64,000 nt of DNA from contig NZ_PYAS01000004.1 in the NCBI RefSeq assembly GCF_003014695.1, positions 434,001-498,000 on the forward strand, in the 5' to 3' direction. Positions 7,173 through 14,979 of the stretch are shown piece by piece. The stretch comes from Dyadobacter jiangsuensis. Lineage in GTDB: Bacteria; Bacteroidota; Bacteroidia; Cytophagales; Spirosomataceae. The first letter of the stretch is position 1. Each line of letters starts with the position of its first letter. A program made the translations under genes and the position numbers. A model generated the notes under the pieces. It did not search any database. It had not been told where the DNA came from and saw nothing but the letters and a program-made list of their open reading frames with translations.

Positions 7173-9212
7173 ATGAAAGCTCAAAATACATCCCTCTTTC
7201 AGGGAGACCTCGTACGGGAGGCACTGGCGCAATCCTTTGTGAAGCTCAACCCCCGGATCATGTTCCGCAACCCGGTGATGTTCACCGTCTGGATCGGTAC
7301 GTTTGTGATGCTGATCGTGAATATATGGGTCATTTCCGGTGAAAAATCGCAGGGCAGCATGGTTTACAACCTTGTCATATTCCTGATCCTGTTGCTCACC
7401 CTTTTGTTTGCCAACTTCGCCGAAGCCATTGCGGAAGCGCGTGGTAAGGCACAGGCCAACAGCTTGCGCAAAACCCGTGAGGAAACACCCGCCAAATGGA
7501 TCCAGGCTGTGGGTGATATGTATGTGAATGAAATTAAAGTAGTTCCTTCCTCGCAGCTGCGCAAGGGCCACATCTTCCTGTGCGAAGCGGGCGATATTAT
7601 CCCTACCGACGGCGAAATCATCGAGGGGCTTGCTACCATCGACGAAAGCGCGATCACCGGTGAGTCCGCGCCCGTAATCCGCGAAGCGGGTGGCGACAAA
7701 AGCAGCGTCACGGGCGGTACCAAAGTGCTTTCCGACCGCATTAAGGTAAAGGTGACTACCGAACCGGGTGAAAGCTTTCTCGACAAAATGATTGCCCTCG
7801 TAGAAGGGGCCAGCCGTCAGAAAACGCCTAACGAGATTGCATTGACGATCCTGCTGGCTGGTTTTACGCTGGTGTTCGTCATCGTGTGCATCACCCTGAA
7901 ACCTTTCGGTGATTTCGCGAACACGCCTATTACGATTGCCGCATTCATCTCCCTGTTCGTCTGCCTCATCCCAACCACCATCGGCGGTTTGCTCTCGGCC
8001 ATTGGTATTGCGGGTATGGACCGTGCATTACGCGCCAATGTGATCACCAAAAGTGGTAAAGCGGTGGAAACAGCCGGTGATATCGATACCTTGCTGCTCG
8101 ACAAAACCGGTACGATCACGATCGGGAACCGCAAAGCCACCAATTTCTGGCCTGCCAAAGGCATCGACAAAAGCTACTTCATTAAAGCAGCCGCATTGAG
8201 CTCCATTGCCGACGAAACGCCAGAAGGGAAGTCGATCATCGAACTTGCGGATTTACATTCCGATCAGCTCCGTGTCGAAAACCCGACGTTCATCGAATTC
8301 ACCGCTGAAACGAGAAGCTCAGGCGTGAACTTCCTGGACACGCGCATACGCAAGGGCGCTTCCGATGCGATCCGCAAGCTTAGCGAGAAGGCAGGCAATG
8401 CATTCCCCGCCGACATTGCCGAAAAAGTGCGTGACATTTCCAGCAACGGCGGTACGCCGCTGGTGGTGGCTGAAAACGAGGTGGTTATCGGTGTGATCGA
8501 GTTGCAGGACATTATCAAGCCGGGCATTCAGGAACGTTTCGAAAGGCTGCGTAAAATGGGTGTCAAAACCGTGATGGTAACCGGTGATAATCCGCTGACG
8601 GCCAAGTTTATTGCCGAGAAAGCCGGGGTTGACGACTACATCGCCGAAGCTAAGCCGGAGGATAAAATGAATTACATCAAAGCCGAGCAGCAAAAGGGGA
8701 AACTCGTAGCCATGATGGGCGACGGTACCAACGACGCGCCCGCGCTCGCACAAGCCGATGTGGGCGTAGCCATGAACAGCGGTACGCAGGCTGCAAAAGA
8801 GGCCGGTAACATGGTCGACCTGGATAACGACCCGACCAAACTGATCGAGATCGTCGAAATCGGAAAGCAGTTGCTCATGACCCGCGGTACGCTCACGACA
8901 TTCAGTATTGCCAACGACGTCGCCAAATACTTCGCCATCGTGCCCGCGCTGTTTATCGCGTCGATACCTGCCCTGCAAGGCCTCAATATCATGCGCCTGC
9001 ACACCCCAGAAAGCGCGATTTTATCCGCGATCATTTTCAACGCGGTAATCATTCCGCTGCTTATTCCATTGGCTCTGAAAGGAGTAGCCTACAAACCCAT
9101 CGGCGCGAGCGCATTGCTGAGACGGAACTTGCTGATCTACGGATTGGGCGGGGTACTCGTGCCTTTCGCAGGGATCAAGGCGATTGATTTGATCGTGAGT
9201 GTTTGGTTTTAA
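7173..9212 (+). CDS. kdpB: KdpB, P-type ATPase subunit of K+ uptake, 679 aa
   Basis: Type IA P-type ATPase of normal length. Actuator loop TGES at 162-165, phosphorylation site D310 in DKTGTIT, hinge '[22 protein letters not shown]', and about seven membrane helices. It couples ATP hydrolysis to K+ transport by KdpA. Normally kdpC follows within a few bases; here the stop is followed after 4 bases by the end of an oppositely oriented toxin gene, and kdpC starts only 671 bases later. KdpB itself looks intact to its normal C-terminus. Confidence 0.97.
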   Translation: MKAQNTSLFQGDLVREALAQSFVKLNPRIMFRNPVMFTVWIGTFVMLIVNIWVISGEKSQGSMVYNLVIFLILLLTLLFANFAEAIAEARGKAQANSLRKTREETPAKWIQAVGDMYVNEIKVVPSSQLRKGHIFLCEAGDIIPTDGEIIEGLATIDESAITGESAPVIREAGGDKSSVTGGTKVLSDRIKVKVTTEPGESFLDKMIALVEGASRQKTPNEIALTILLAGFTLVFVIVCITLKPFGDFANTPITIAAFISLFVCLIPTTIGGLLSAIGIAGMDRALRANVITKSGKAVETAGDIDTLLLDKTGTITIGNRKATNFWPAKGIDKSYFIKAAALSSIADETPEGKSIIELADLHSDQLRVENPTFIEFTAETRSSGVNFLDTRIRKGASDAIRKLSEKAGNAFPADIAEKVRDISSNGGTPLVVAENEVVIGVIELQDIIKPGIQERFERLRKMGVKTVMVTGDNPLTAKFIAEKAGVDDYIAEAKPEDKMNYIKAEQQKGKLVAMMGDGTNDAPALAQADVGVAMNSGTQAAKEAGNMVDLDNDPTKLIEIVEIGKQLLMTRGTLTTFSIANDVAKYFAIVPALFIASIPALQGLNIMRLHTPESAILSAIIFNAVIIPLLIPLALKGVAYKPIGASALLRRNLLIYGLGGVLVPFAGIKAIDLIVSVWF

Positions 9213-9216
9213 GTAG

Positions 9217-9630
9217 TTAAATGAAAGGATTGACGATTCTCAGTCGATTTTCAATCACAAGCCCGTTTTGCATGTCTTCCGAGTATAAAATACTGCAACC
9301 CGCTTCAAGTGCTGATGCTACGATCTTCGCATCAAATGGTTGGAGCAGATATCGGTCCATGATAAAAAGAGCGGTATTGACAACCGAGGTATTTTCCGGT
9401 TGGATTAGTGAAGCGTATGTCAACCACTTGACGAACATGCTGGCAGCCTCGCGATCCATTTTGTGTTTTCGCAAGCAAACATTCATGCATTCAAAAACGA
9501 CCTGCGGACTGATAAACGGAACGTCCCGCATGAGGTCCATGGCAGTCAGCCTTTTGTCAGTTTCATTTAGGTCAATCAGGTATAGCGCGATGTTGGTATC
9601 GATGAAGAAGTTATCGCTCATTGGCTTCAT
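9217..9630 (-). CDS. PIN-domain ribonuclease toxin (VapC-like), 137 aa
   Basis: A PIN-domain protein with the expected acidic site: D11 in 'FFIDTNIALYL', E47, D100 and D119 ('YSEDMQNGLVIE'). Members are Mg-dependent RNases, often cutting tRNA or rRNA, and pair with a small antitoxin. Its start overlaps the end of the upstream antitoxin gene by 20 bases (or 11 if Met4 is used), typical of toxin-antitoxin pairs. It lies on the strand opposite to kdp, between kdpB and kdpC, and is visibly more A+T-rich than the kdp genes, which suggests insertion into the operon. Confidence 0.85.
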   Translation of the reverse strand: MKPMSDNFFIDTNIALYLIDLNETDKRLTAMDLMRDVPFISPQVVFECMNVCLRKHKMDREAASMFVKWLTYASLIQPENTSVVNTALFIMDRYLLQPFDAKIVASALEAGCSILYSEDMQNGLVIENRLRIVNPFI

Positions 9631-9841
9631 CGCGATCGAATTTAAAACCGGAACGATCTATCTGAATTGTTTTGAAGAATTCAACCGCTTTTTCCGCGGC
9701 TTCTCTCTTGCTTGTCCTGAGCTCCTCAAGCGATTCGTGAAGATCAAAGGCTATCACCTCGATATCCTTATGAAGATATTCGTCCGGGAGCCTGACATTC
9801 AGGTCCTCAGCGTTTTCTACGACAAAAATTTTCCTATACAT
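9611..9841 (-). CDS. Antitoxin partner of the PIN toxin, 76 aa
   Basis: A small, strongly charged protein encoded just upstream of and overlapping the PIN toxin gene. The N-terminal part ('KIFVVENAEDLNVRLPDE') looks like a short beta-rich DNA-binding or dimerisation unit, and the C-terminal half is helical and charged, as expected for the toxin-wrapping tail. I do not recognise a named family. Position, size, overlap and own promoter make the antitoxin role likely. Such antitoxins usually repress their own operon. Confidence 0.75.
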   Translation of the reverse strand: MYRKIFVVENAEDLNVRLPDEYLHKDIEVIAFDLHESLEELRTSKREAAEKAVEFFKTIQIDRSGFKFDRDEANER

Positions 9842-9860
9842 AGTGCGATTTCTTTTTTCT

Positions 9861-9868
9861 CAAAAATA
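9861..9868 (-). promoter_or_regulatory. Promoter of the PIN toxin-antitoxin pair
   Basis: On the minus strand TATTTTTG (TAnnTTTG) lies 19 bases before the antitoxin ATG. A TTG at 9889-9891, inside the first codons of kdpC, sits 20 bases upstream, a normal -33/-7 spacing. The toxin promoter therefore overlaps the kdpC start region. Confidence 0.55.
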
Positions 9869-9882
9869 AAAATTTCAAAACC

Positions 9883-10443
9883 ATGAAACAACACATTCTT
9901 CCAGCGGTACGGTTGACGATCGTGACGCTGATATTCTTCTCAGGCGTGTATACGCTGGTGGTTCTGGGCGTGGCCCAGCTCTTTCCGAACCATGGTAAAG
10001 GTGAGGTTATCGAGCAAAATGGTAAACGGTATTATGCCAATATCGGGCAGTCGTTTACGGACGACAAGTACTTCAATTCGCGGCCTTCCGCGGTGGGCTA
10101 TAATGCAGCCGGTAGCGGCGGTAGTAACAAGGGCCCTTCCAATGAAGAGTACCTGGGCGTGGTGCAAGCCCGCATCGATACTTTCCTGGTGCATAATCCT
10201 GGCGTGCAAAAGACCGACATTCCCGTGGAGCTGGTAACGGCGAGCGGGAGCGGCCTAGATCCCGATATTTCCGAAAAAGCGGCATTGGTGCAGGTGGAAC
10301 GGATCGCGAAAGTGCGTAACGTACCCGCGCAAAAGTTGCAGCAGTTGGTGAAGGAGCACATCAGCGGACCGTTAATGGGAATGTTCGGCCCTGCGAAGAT
10401 TAATGTGCTGAAACTGAACCTCGCGCTCGATCAATTGAAGTAA
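9883..10443 (+). CDS. kdpC: KdpC, K+ ATPase assembly subunit, 186 aa
   Basis: One N-terminal membrane helix (about 10-30) and a periplasmic domain with the two KdpC signatures: 'YFNSRPSAVGYNAAGSGGSN' and 'VTASGSGLDPDIS'. It is complete and of normal length. It stabilises the complex and raises ATP affinity. Separation from kdpB by an antisense toxin-antitoxin pair means that it must be reached by read-through of over 650 bases, or have a promoter that I cannot see. Confidence 0.95.
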   Translation: MKQHILPAVRLTIVTLIFFSGVYTLVVLGVAQLFPNHGKGEVIEQNGKRYYANIGQSFTDDKYFNSRPSAVGYNAAGSGGSNKGPSNEEYLGVVQARIDTFLVHNPGVQKTDIPVELVTASGSGLDPDISEKAALVQVERIAKVRNVPAQKLQQLVKEHISGPLMGMFGPAKINVLKLNLALDQLK

Positions 10444-10455
10444 CCCATTCAAAAC

Positions 10456-10499
10456 GCCGCCCGTTTCCAGTGCCGTCGCAGCGGGCTGCGTTTCTTCTT
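10456..10499 (+). terminator. Possible weak terminator after kdpC
   Basis: GCCGCCCG and CGGGCTGC can pair with one mismatch over an 18-base loop; alternatively CGCAG-cggg-CTGCG forms a short hairpin. A T-rich stretch (TTTCTTCTT) follows. It may reduce transcription into the porin gene without stopping it. Confidence 0.35.
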
Positions 10500-10533
10500 A
10501 CCGCGCGGCTATGATTGAACAGATTACCATTTT

Positions 10534-11625
10534 ATGAAAACCTTGATTTTAAGTACGCTTGCCATTGCCTCCGTTTCACACGCTATCGCCCAGGATTCAG
10601 CCGCGGTGAGCACTTCGCCCTTTGCGGTGAGCGCTTATGTGGAGTCGTATTACCTGCACGATTTCCGTAAAAACGACAACCACACGATGCCCGGTTTTAT
10701 TTATAACCACAACCGCACCGGGGAGGTGAACCTGAACCTGGCATTTCTGAAAGGTTCGTACACGGGCGACCGCGTGCGTGCAAACCTGGCACTGGCGGCC
10801 GGTACTTATATGAATGCGAACTACGCCGCGGAGCCGGGTGTGCTGAAAAACGTATTTGAAGCCAATGCAGGTGTGAAGATTGCGAAAAACCACAACCTCT
10901 GGCTCGACGCGGGTATTATGCCCTCGCACATCGGCTTCGAAAGTGCGATCGGGAAAGACAACTGGGCCTTGACGCGTAGCCTGGTGGCGGAAAATACACC
11001 CTATTTCGAGACCGGCGTGAAGTTGGGATACACCACACAGGATTCGAAATGGTACCTCTCGGCGATGTACCTCAATGGCTGGCAGCGCATTCAGCGGGTG
11101 GACGGTAACTCGACCCCCGCATTCGGGACACAGGTTACTTTTAAGCCAAATGCGGCTGTGACGCTGAATTACAGCACTTTCATCGGCAGCGATAAGCCGG
11201 ATAGCACCCGGCAAATGCGCTACTACCACAATATTTATGGAGTATTTCAACTATCCGACAAATGGGGCCTTACCACAGGCTTCGATATAGGTAGTGAGCA
11301 GAAAGCGAAAGGAAGCAGCACTTACAACACGGTTTACGTGCCGGTAATGATCCTGCGTTATTCGCCTTCTTCCAGAGTGAGTATTGCGGCCAGAGGCGAG
11401 TATTACCATGATAAAAACGGGGTGATCATCGCTACTGGCACCGACAATGGCTTCCAGACATTCGGAACGTCACTCAACTTCGATTACCAGATCGCCCCGC
11501 AGGTCATGTGGCGCATCGAAGCCCGTAACCTCAGTAGCCGCGATGCGATATTCAATGGCAAGGGCAGTGATTTATCCAAAAACAAAACCTACCTGACTAC
11601 CGCCTTAACCTTTGCATTAAACTAA
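10534..11625 (+). CDS. Outer-membrane beta-barrel porin (BBP2-like), 363 aa
   Basis: Signal peptide 'MKTLILSTLAIASVSHAIAQ' with cleavage after the Q/A region, then a chain of alternating amphipathic strands rich in Y, G, N and aromatic girdle residues, ending in 'LTTALTFALN', a barrel-type C-terminus. The early 'VSAYVESYYLHDFRKNDN' and 'FNLAFLKG'-like strands resemble the putative beta-barrel porin-2 (BBP2) family. It lies in the kdp cluster after kdpC, so I infer that it helps K+ cross the outer membrane when uptake is needed. A strong terminator follows immediately. Confidence 0.8.
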   Translation: MKTLILSTLAIASVSHAIAQDSAAVSTSPFAVSAYVESYYLHDFRKNDNHTMPGFIYNHNRTGEVNLNLAFLKGSYTGDRVRANLALAAGTYMNANYAAEPGVLKNVFEANAGVKIAKNHNLWLDAGIMPSHIGFESAIGKDNWALTRSLVAENTPYFETGVKLGYTTQDSKWYLSAMYLNGWQRIQRVDGNSTPAFGTQVTFKPNAAVTLNYSTFIGSDKPDSTRQMRYYHNIYGVFQLSDKWGLTTGFDIGSEQKAKGSSTYNTVYVPVMILRYSPSSRVSIAARGEYYHDKNGVIIATGTDNGFQTFGTSLNFDYQIAPQVMWRIEARNLSSRDAIFNGKGSDLSKNKTYLTTALTFALN

Positions 11626-11632
11626 ACATCAG

Positions 11633-11663
11633 CCGGGCCGGGAGCGACTCCCGCCCGGTTTTT
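11633..11663 (+). terminator. Strong intrinsic terminator after the porin
   Basis: An 11-bp GC-rich stem with one bulged C (CCGGG-C-C-GGGAG / CTCCC-G-CCCGG), a CGA loop and five T directly after it. It should end the kdpFABC-porin transcript; the kinase genes downstream may depend on read-through or their own promoter. Confidence 0.85.
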
Positions 11664-11676
11664 AACCCATACAGCC

Positions 11677-12042
11677 ATGTTTACCCAGTTGCAAATCATT
11701 AACCTGCTCAGAAATGAACTTCCTGTCGTGGCCGGAGCGGATTGCGCGGCAGTATCAGCACATACTTTCAATTCTATCCATTCATCAATCCATTACCTGT
11801 CGGCTTGCACGAAGAACGCGATGGAGCACCGGCATTTCCGGGCGGCGGGAAGCTGTTTCGGCCTTGCGGAAAAAGTGTACCGCGAAGGCGACGCGATGGT
11901 GAAGCTGCTGATCGAGAATGTGTTTGTATATGCCAATGTGTGGACAAAAACCAGAAATGCACCGTCGCCATTGCCCGCGGATATTGTCCCCGATGTTTTA
12001 TACAAAATACATTTGAAACAACTGAACGACAGCGGCTGCTAG
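11677..12042 (+). CDS. Small helical protein in the Kdp cluster, 121 aa
   Basis: Soluble, mostly alpha-helical, no signal peptide or membrane span. It contains a pattern 'FRAAGSCFGLAEKVYREGDAMVKLLIENVFVY' reminiscent of small Bacteroidota proteins annotated, as far as I recall, as DUF7674; this is unverified. It lies between the kdp-porin terminator and the kdpD-like gene, on the same strand, 80 bases before it. Function unknown; position suggests a link to Kdp signalling. Confidence 0.6.
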   Translation: MFTQLQIINLLRNELPVVAGADCAAVSAHTFNSIHSSIHYLSACTKNAMEHRHFRAAGSCFGLAEKVYREGDAMVKLLIENVFVYANVWTKTRNAPSPLPADIVPDVLYKIHLKQLNDSGC

Positions 12043-12122
12043 CATTAATACTCAACGTTATAAACCCAAGCCGTAACGACGGACCTAAACCTTTAACCCT
12101 GAACTCCAAACTCTCCGAACCA

Positions 12123-13238
12123 ATGGAAAACAGCGCCGAACATTTTCTCGAACTGATCAAGAAGTCGAGGAGGGGTAAATTCAAGATTTACATCGGGATG
12201 AGCGCCGGGGTAGGCAAGACTTACCGCATGTTGCAGGAAGCTCATGCGCTCCTGCGTACGGGCATCGACGTGAAGATCGGTTATATCGAAACCCACAATC
12301 GAAAGGAAACCCATGAACTGCTGGAAGGGCTGCCGGTGATCCCGCGGCGGAAGCTGTTTTACAAAGGGAAAGAGCTGGAAGAGTTCGATGTGCAGGCAGT
12401 GATTACCCTCCGGCCGGAGGTAGTGATCGTGGATGAACTGGCGCATTCCAATATTGAAGGCAGCAAAAATGCCAAGCGCTGGCAGGATGTGCTGGATATT
12501 CTCGAAGCGGGGATCAATGTGATTTCGGCCGTGAATATCCAGCATATCGAAAGCCTGAACCAGGAAGTACGCGAAATCACCGGCGTGGAAGTGGCAGAGC
12601 GCATTCCCGATAAAGTGCTGGGGATTGCCGATGAGGTAGTGAATATAGACCTCACCGCCGATGAGCTTATTACCCGTTTGAAAGAAGGCAAAATTTACCG
12701 GGAGGAGAAGATTCAGGCTGCATTACAGAACTTCTTTAAGCCGCAGCATATTCTCCAATTGCGGGAGCTGGCGCTGAAAGAGGTGGCGTCGCAGGTGGAA
12801 AGGAAGGTGGAGAGCGAAATACAGCCGGGCATGGCGCTCAAACACGAGCGTTTTCTGGCGTGCATCAGCAGTAATGAAAAGACGGCCCGGAATGTGATCC
12901 GCAAAACCGCGCGGCTGGCCAACTACTACCATAGCAGCTGGTTTTTGCTGTATGTGCAAACCCCGGGCGAATCGGCGAGCCGGATCGGACTCGCGAAGCA
13001 ACGGCATTTGATCAATAATTTCAAGCTGGCCACCGAGCTGGGCGGCAATGTGATCAAGATGGAGAGCGGCAGCATTGCCAAAACGATCGTGGAAGTAGCC
13101 GAAAAGAACAAGATCACCACCATATGCATCGGCAAGCCGCATTTGAACCTTTTCAAGGTCATACTGGCCACGAATGTGTTCAACGGGCTTTTAAATAAAA
13201 TGTCTTCTTCCGACATTGACCTCGTAATACTTTCCTGA
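12123..13238 (+). CDS. kdpD: Kinase-less KdpD: KdpD N-terminal domain plus Usp domain, 371 aa
   Basis: Residues 20-230 are the KdpD sensor domain with Walker A GMSAGVGKT (25-33), Walker B-like VIVDE (101-105) and 'DELAHSN'; residues from about 245 form a universal-stress-protein fold. The four membrane spans, GAF and histidine-kinase parts of E. coli KdpD are absent; the protein simply ends. A separate membrane kinase gene begins 1 base after the stop, so the sensor appears split into two proteins. ATG at 12123 matches the family start; the open frame extends upstream without homology. A soluble regulator that in other bacteria binds ATP and c-di-AMP; that is family knowledge only. Confidence 0.9.
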   Translation: MENSAEHFLELIKKSRRGKFKIYIGMSAGVGKTYRMLQEAHALLRTGIDVKIGYIETHNRKETHELLEGLPVIPRRKLFYKGKELEEFDVQAVITLRPEVVIVDELAHSNIEGSKNAKRWQDVLDILEAGINVISAVNIQHIESLNQEVREITGVEVAERIPDKVLGIADEVVNIDLTADELITRLKEGKIYREEKIQAALQNFFKPQHILQLRELALKEVASQVERKVESEIQPGMALKHERFLACISSNEKTARNVIRKTARLANYYHSSWFLLYVQTPGESASRIGLAKQRHLINNFKLATELGGNVIKMESGSIAKTIVEVAEKNKITTICIGKPHLNLFKVILATNVFNGLLNKMSSSDIDLVILS

Positions 13239-13239
13239 A

Positions 13240-14973
13240 ATGAAGATCAAAACCAAACTGAGGCTGGGTATCGGCCTGCTTTTCGCCATGATCACGGTGC
13301 TGGCCGTGGTGGGTATCAGGCAGGTGAGCCTGCTTTCGGCCGACTCACGCAATATCCTCATCGCCAACCATAACTCGCTGGAATATACCCGCCAGATGCT
13401 TCATGCGCTCGACGAGCTGGAAGTACACGCGGGGGCATTGGATGTATTCAAAAAGAACCTCGAAGCCCAGCAGAAGAATATCACGGAAATCGGGGAAAAG
13501 GAGCTTACAGCGCAGCTGACCGGCCATTTTGAAAAGCTGAAAGTCAATGTCCGGGACAAGGAAATCGTCGCGCTGATCCGGAATGACGCGCTGGAAATCA
13601 TGAGTATTAACCTTGACGCGATCAACCGGAAAAGTCACATTGCGAGCCAGACGGCCAAAAGCTCCATGGTGTGGATCGGTATCACGGGTACATTGTGTTT
13701 CATTATTGCATTCACATTGTTTGTAAACCTGCCGGGTAACATTGCCAACCCGATCCGCGAGCTCACGGAAAGTATCCGGCAGATAGCCAACGAGAACTAT
13801 ACCGAGCGGGTGCATTTCGGCAGCCGGGATGAATACGCGCAGCTCGCACAGTCGTTCAATACCATGGCCGAGAAGCTGGAAGAGTACAACAGCAGTAATC
13901 TGGCAAAGCTGATGATCGAGAAAAAGCGGGTGGAGACGCTGATCGACAACATGCACGACCCGGTAATAGGCCTGGATGAAAACCGGAAGGTGATATTTGC
14001 CAACGAAGTGGCCCGGAAGGTGACCGGCTTGCAGGCATCCGAGCTGGTAGGCCGCAACGCGACGGAGGTTGCATTGCACAACGACCTCGTGCGGTCGCTG
14101 GTGAAAGACCTTTTCGAGCCGCAGGCTAAGGCTAATGGGCAAAGTGCAGCCATGAAGATCTATGCCGACGATAAGGAAAGCTATTTTGAAAAGGAGTACG
14201 TCGATATTTCCATCGTCCCGACCGGCGAGCAGCAGCCGAGCTCGATCGGCCATGTGATCATTCTCCGTAATGTGACACCGTACAAAGAGCTGGATTTTGC
14301 CAAAACGAATTTCATTGCTAATGTCTCCCACGAGCTTAAAACGCCCATTTCTTCCATTAAAATAACGCTTGACCTGCTTCGCAACGAGCGGGTAGGCGAT
14401 ACCAATGAGGAGCAGCGCAGCCTGCTCGATAGTATCCGCGAGGACGCCGACCGGCTGTTGAAAATCACGGGTGAGCTTTTGAATATTACCCAGGTGGAGA
14501 GCGGTAAAATCCAGCTTAACATCACAGGCTCATCAGCACGGGAAATCGTGCAATATGCCATAGCGGCCAACGAAACCCAGGCCGAAAGCCGGGATATTAG
14601 CCTCCAAATCGAAGATAGGGGCGTGCAATCCAGCATACTGGCCGATTCGGAGAAGACGGCCTGGGTGCTTACCAACCTGGTTTCCAATGCGATCCGCTAC
14701 TCCTACGATCATTCCAGCATCCGCATTATCCTCGAAGAAGACGTGCAAGTTGTGCGCATTGCCGTCACCGACAGTGGCCAGGGCATTTCACAGGAATACA
14801 GGGACAAAATCTTCGACCGCTATTTTCGTGTGCCCGGTTCTACGAAGGAAGGTACCGGCCTGGGCCTCGCGATCAGCCGCGAATTTATGGAAGCCCAGGA
14901 CGGCACGCTTACCGTGGAAAGCGAGTTGGGGGCGGGGAGTACCTTCACCATCGCATTGAAAAAACTCACCTGA
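13240..14973 (+). CDS. Membrane sensor histidine kinase with HAMP and PAS, 577 aa
   Basis: Membrane helix 9-27, periplasmic helical sensor segment about 30-140, second helix about 143-163, HAMP (165-220), PAS (228-345), HisKA with H364 in 'NVSHELKTP', and HATPase with 'GTGLGLAISREF'. It is a complete transmembrane kinase. Coupled by 1 base to the kinase-less KdpD and part of the Kdp cluster, it is the natural kinase for the sigma-54 regulator at the other end of the locus. That pairing is inference. Confidence 0.92.
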   Translation: MKIKTKLRLGIGLLFAMITVLAVVGIRQVSLLSADSRNILIANHNSLEYTRQMLHALDELEVHAGALDVFKKNLEAQQKNITEIGEKELTAQLTGHFEKLKVNVRDKEIVALIRNDALEIMSINLDAINRKSHIASQTAKSSMVWIGITGTLCFIIAFTLFVNLPGNIANPIRELTESIRQIANENYTERVHFGSRDEYAQLAQSFNTMAEKLEEYNSSNLAKLMIEKKRVETLIDNMHDPVIGLDENRKVIFANEVARKVTGLQASELVGRNATEVALHNDLVRSLVKDLFEPQAKANGQSAAMKIYADDKESYFEKEYVDISIVPTGEQQPSSIGHVIILRNVTPYKELDFAKTNFIANVSHELKTPISSIKITLDLLRNERVGDTNEEQRSLLDSIREDADRLLKITGELLNITQVESGKIQLNITGSSAREIVQYAIAANETQAESRDISLQIEDRGVQSSILADSEKTAWVLTNLVSNAIRYSYDHSSIRIILEEDVQVVRIAVTDSGQGISQEYRDKIFDRYFRVPGSTKEGTGLGLAISREFMEAQDGTLTVESELGAGSTFTIALKKLT

Positions 14974-14979
14974 CGCGCG

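Noticed and set aside
6346-7571. Long minus-strand frames opposite kdpA and the start of kdpB
   Set aside because: Antisense shadows with runs of His/Arg/Gly; kdpA and kdpB are fully supported.
8319-9002. 227-codon frame antisense to kdpB
   Set aside because: Lies in the conserved P-type ATPase core; translation is without domains.
11742-12122. Upstream extension of the kinase-less KdpD
   Set aside because: The extra residues overlap the 121-residue ORF in another frame and show no KdpD homology; ATG at 12123 is at the family start.
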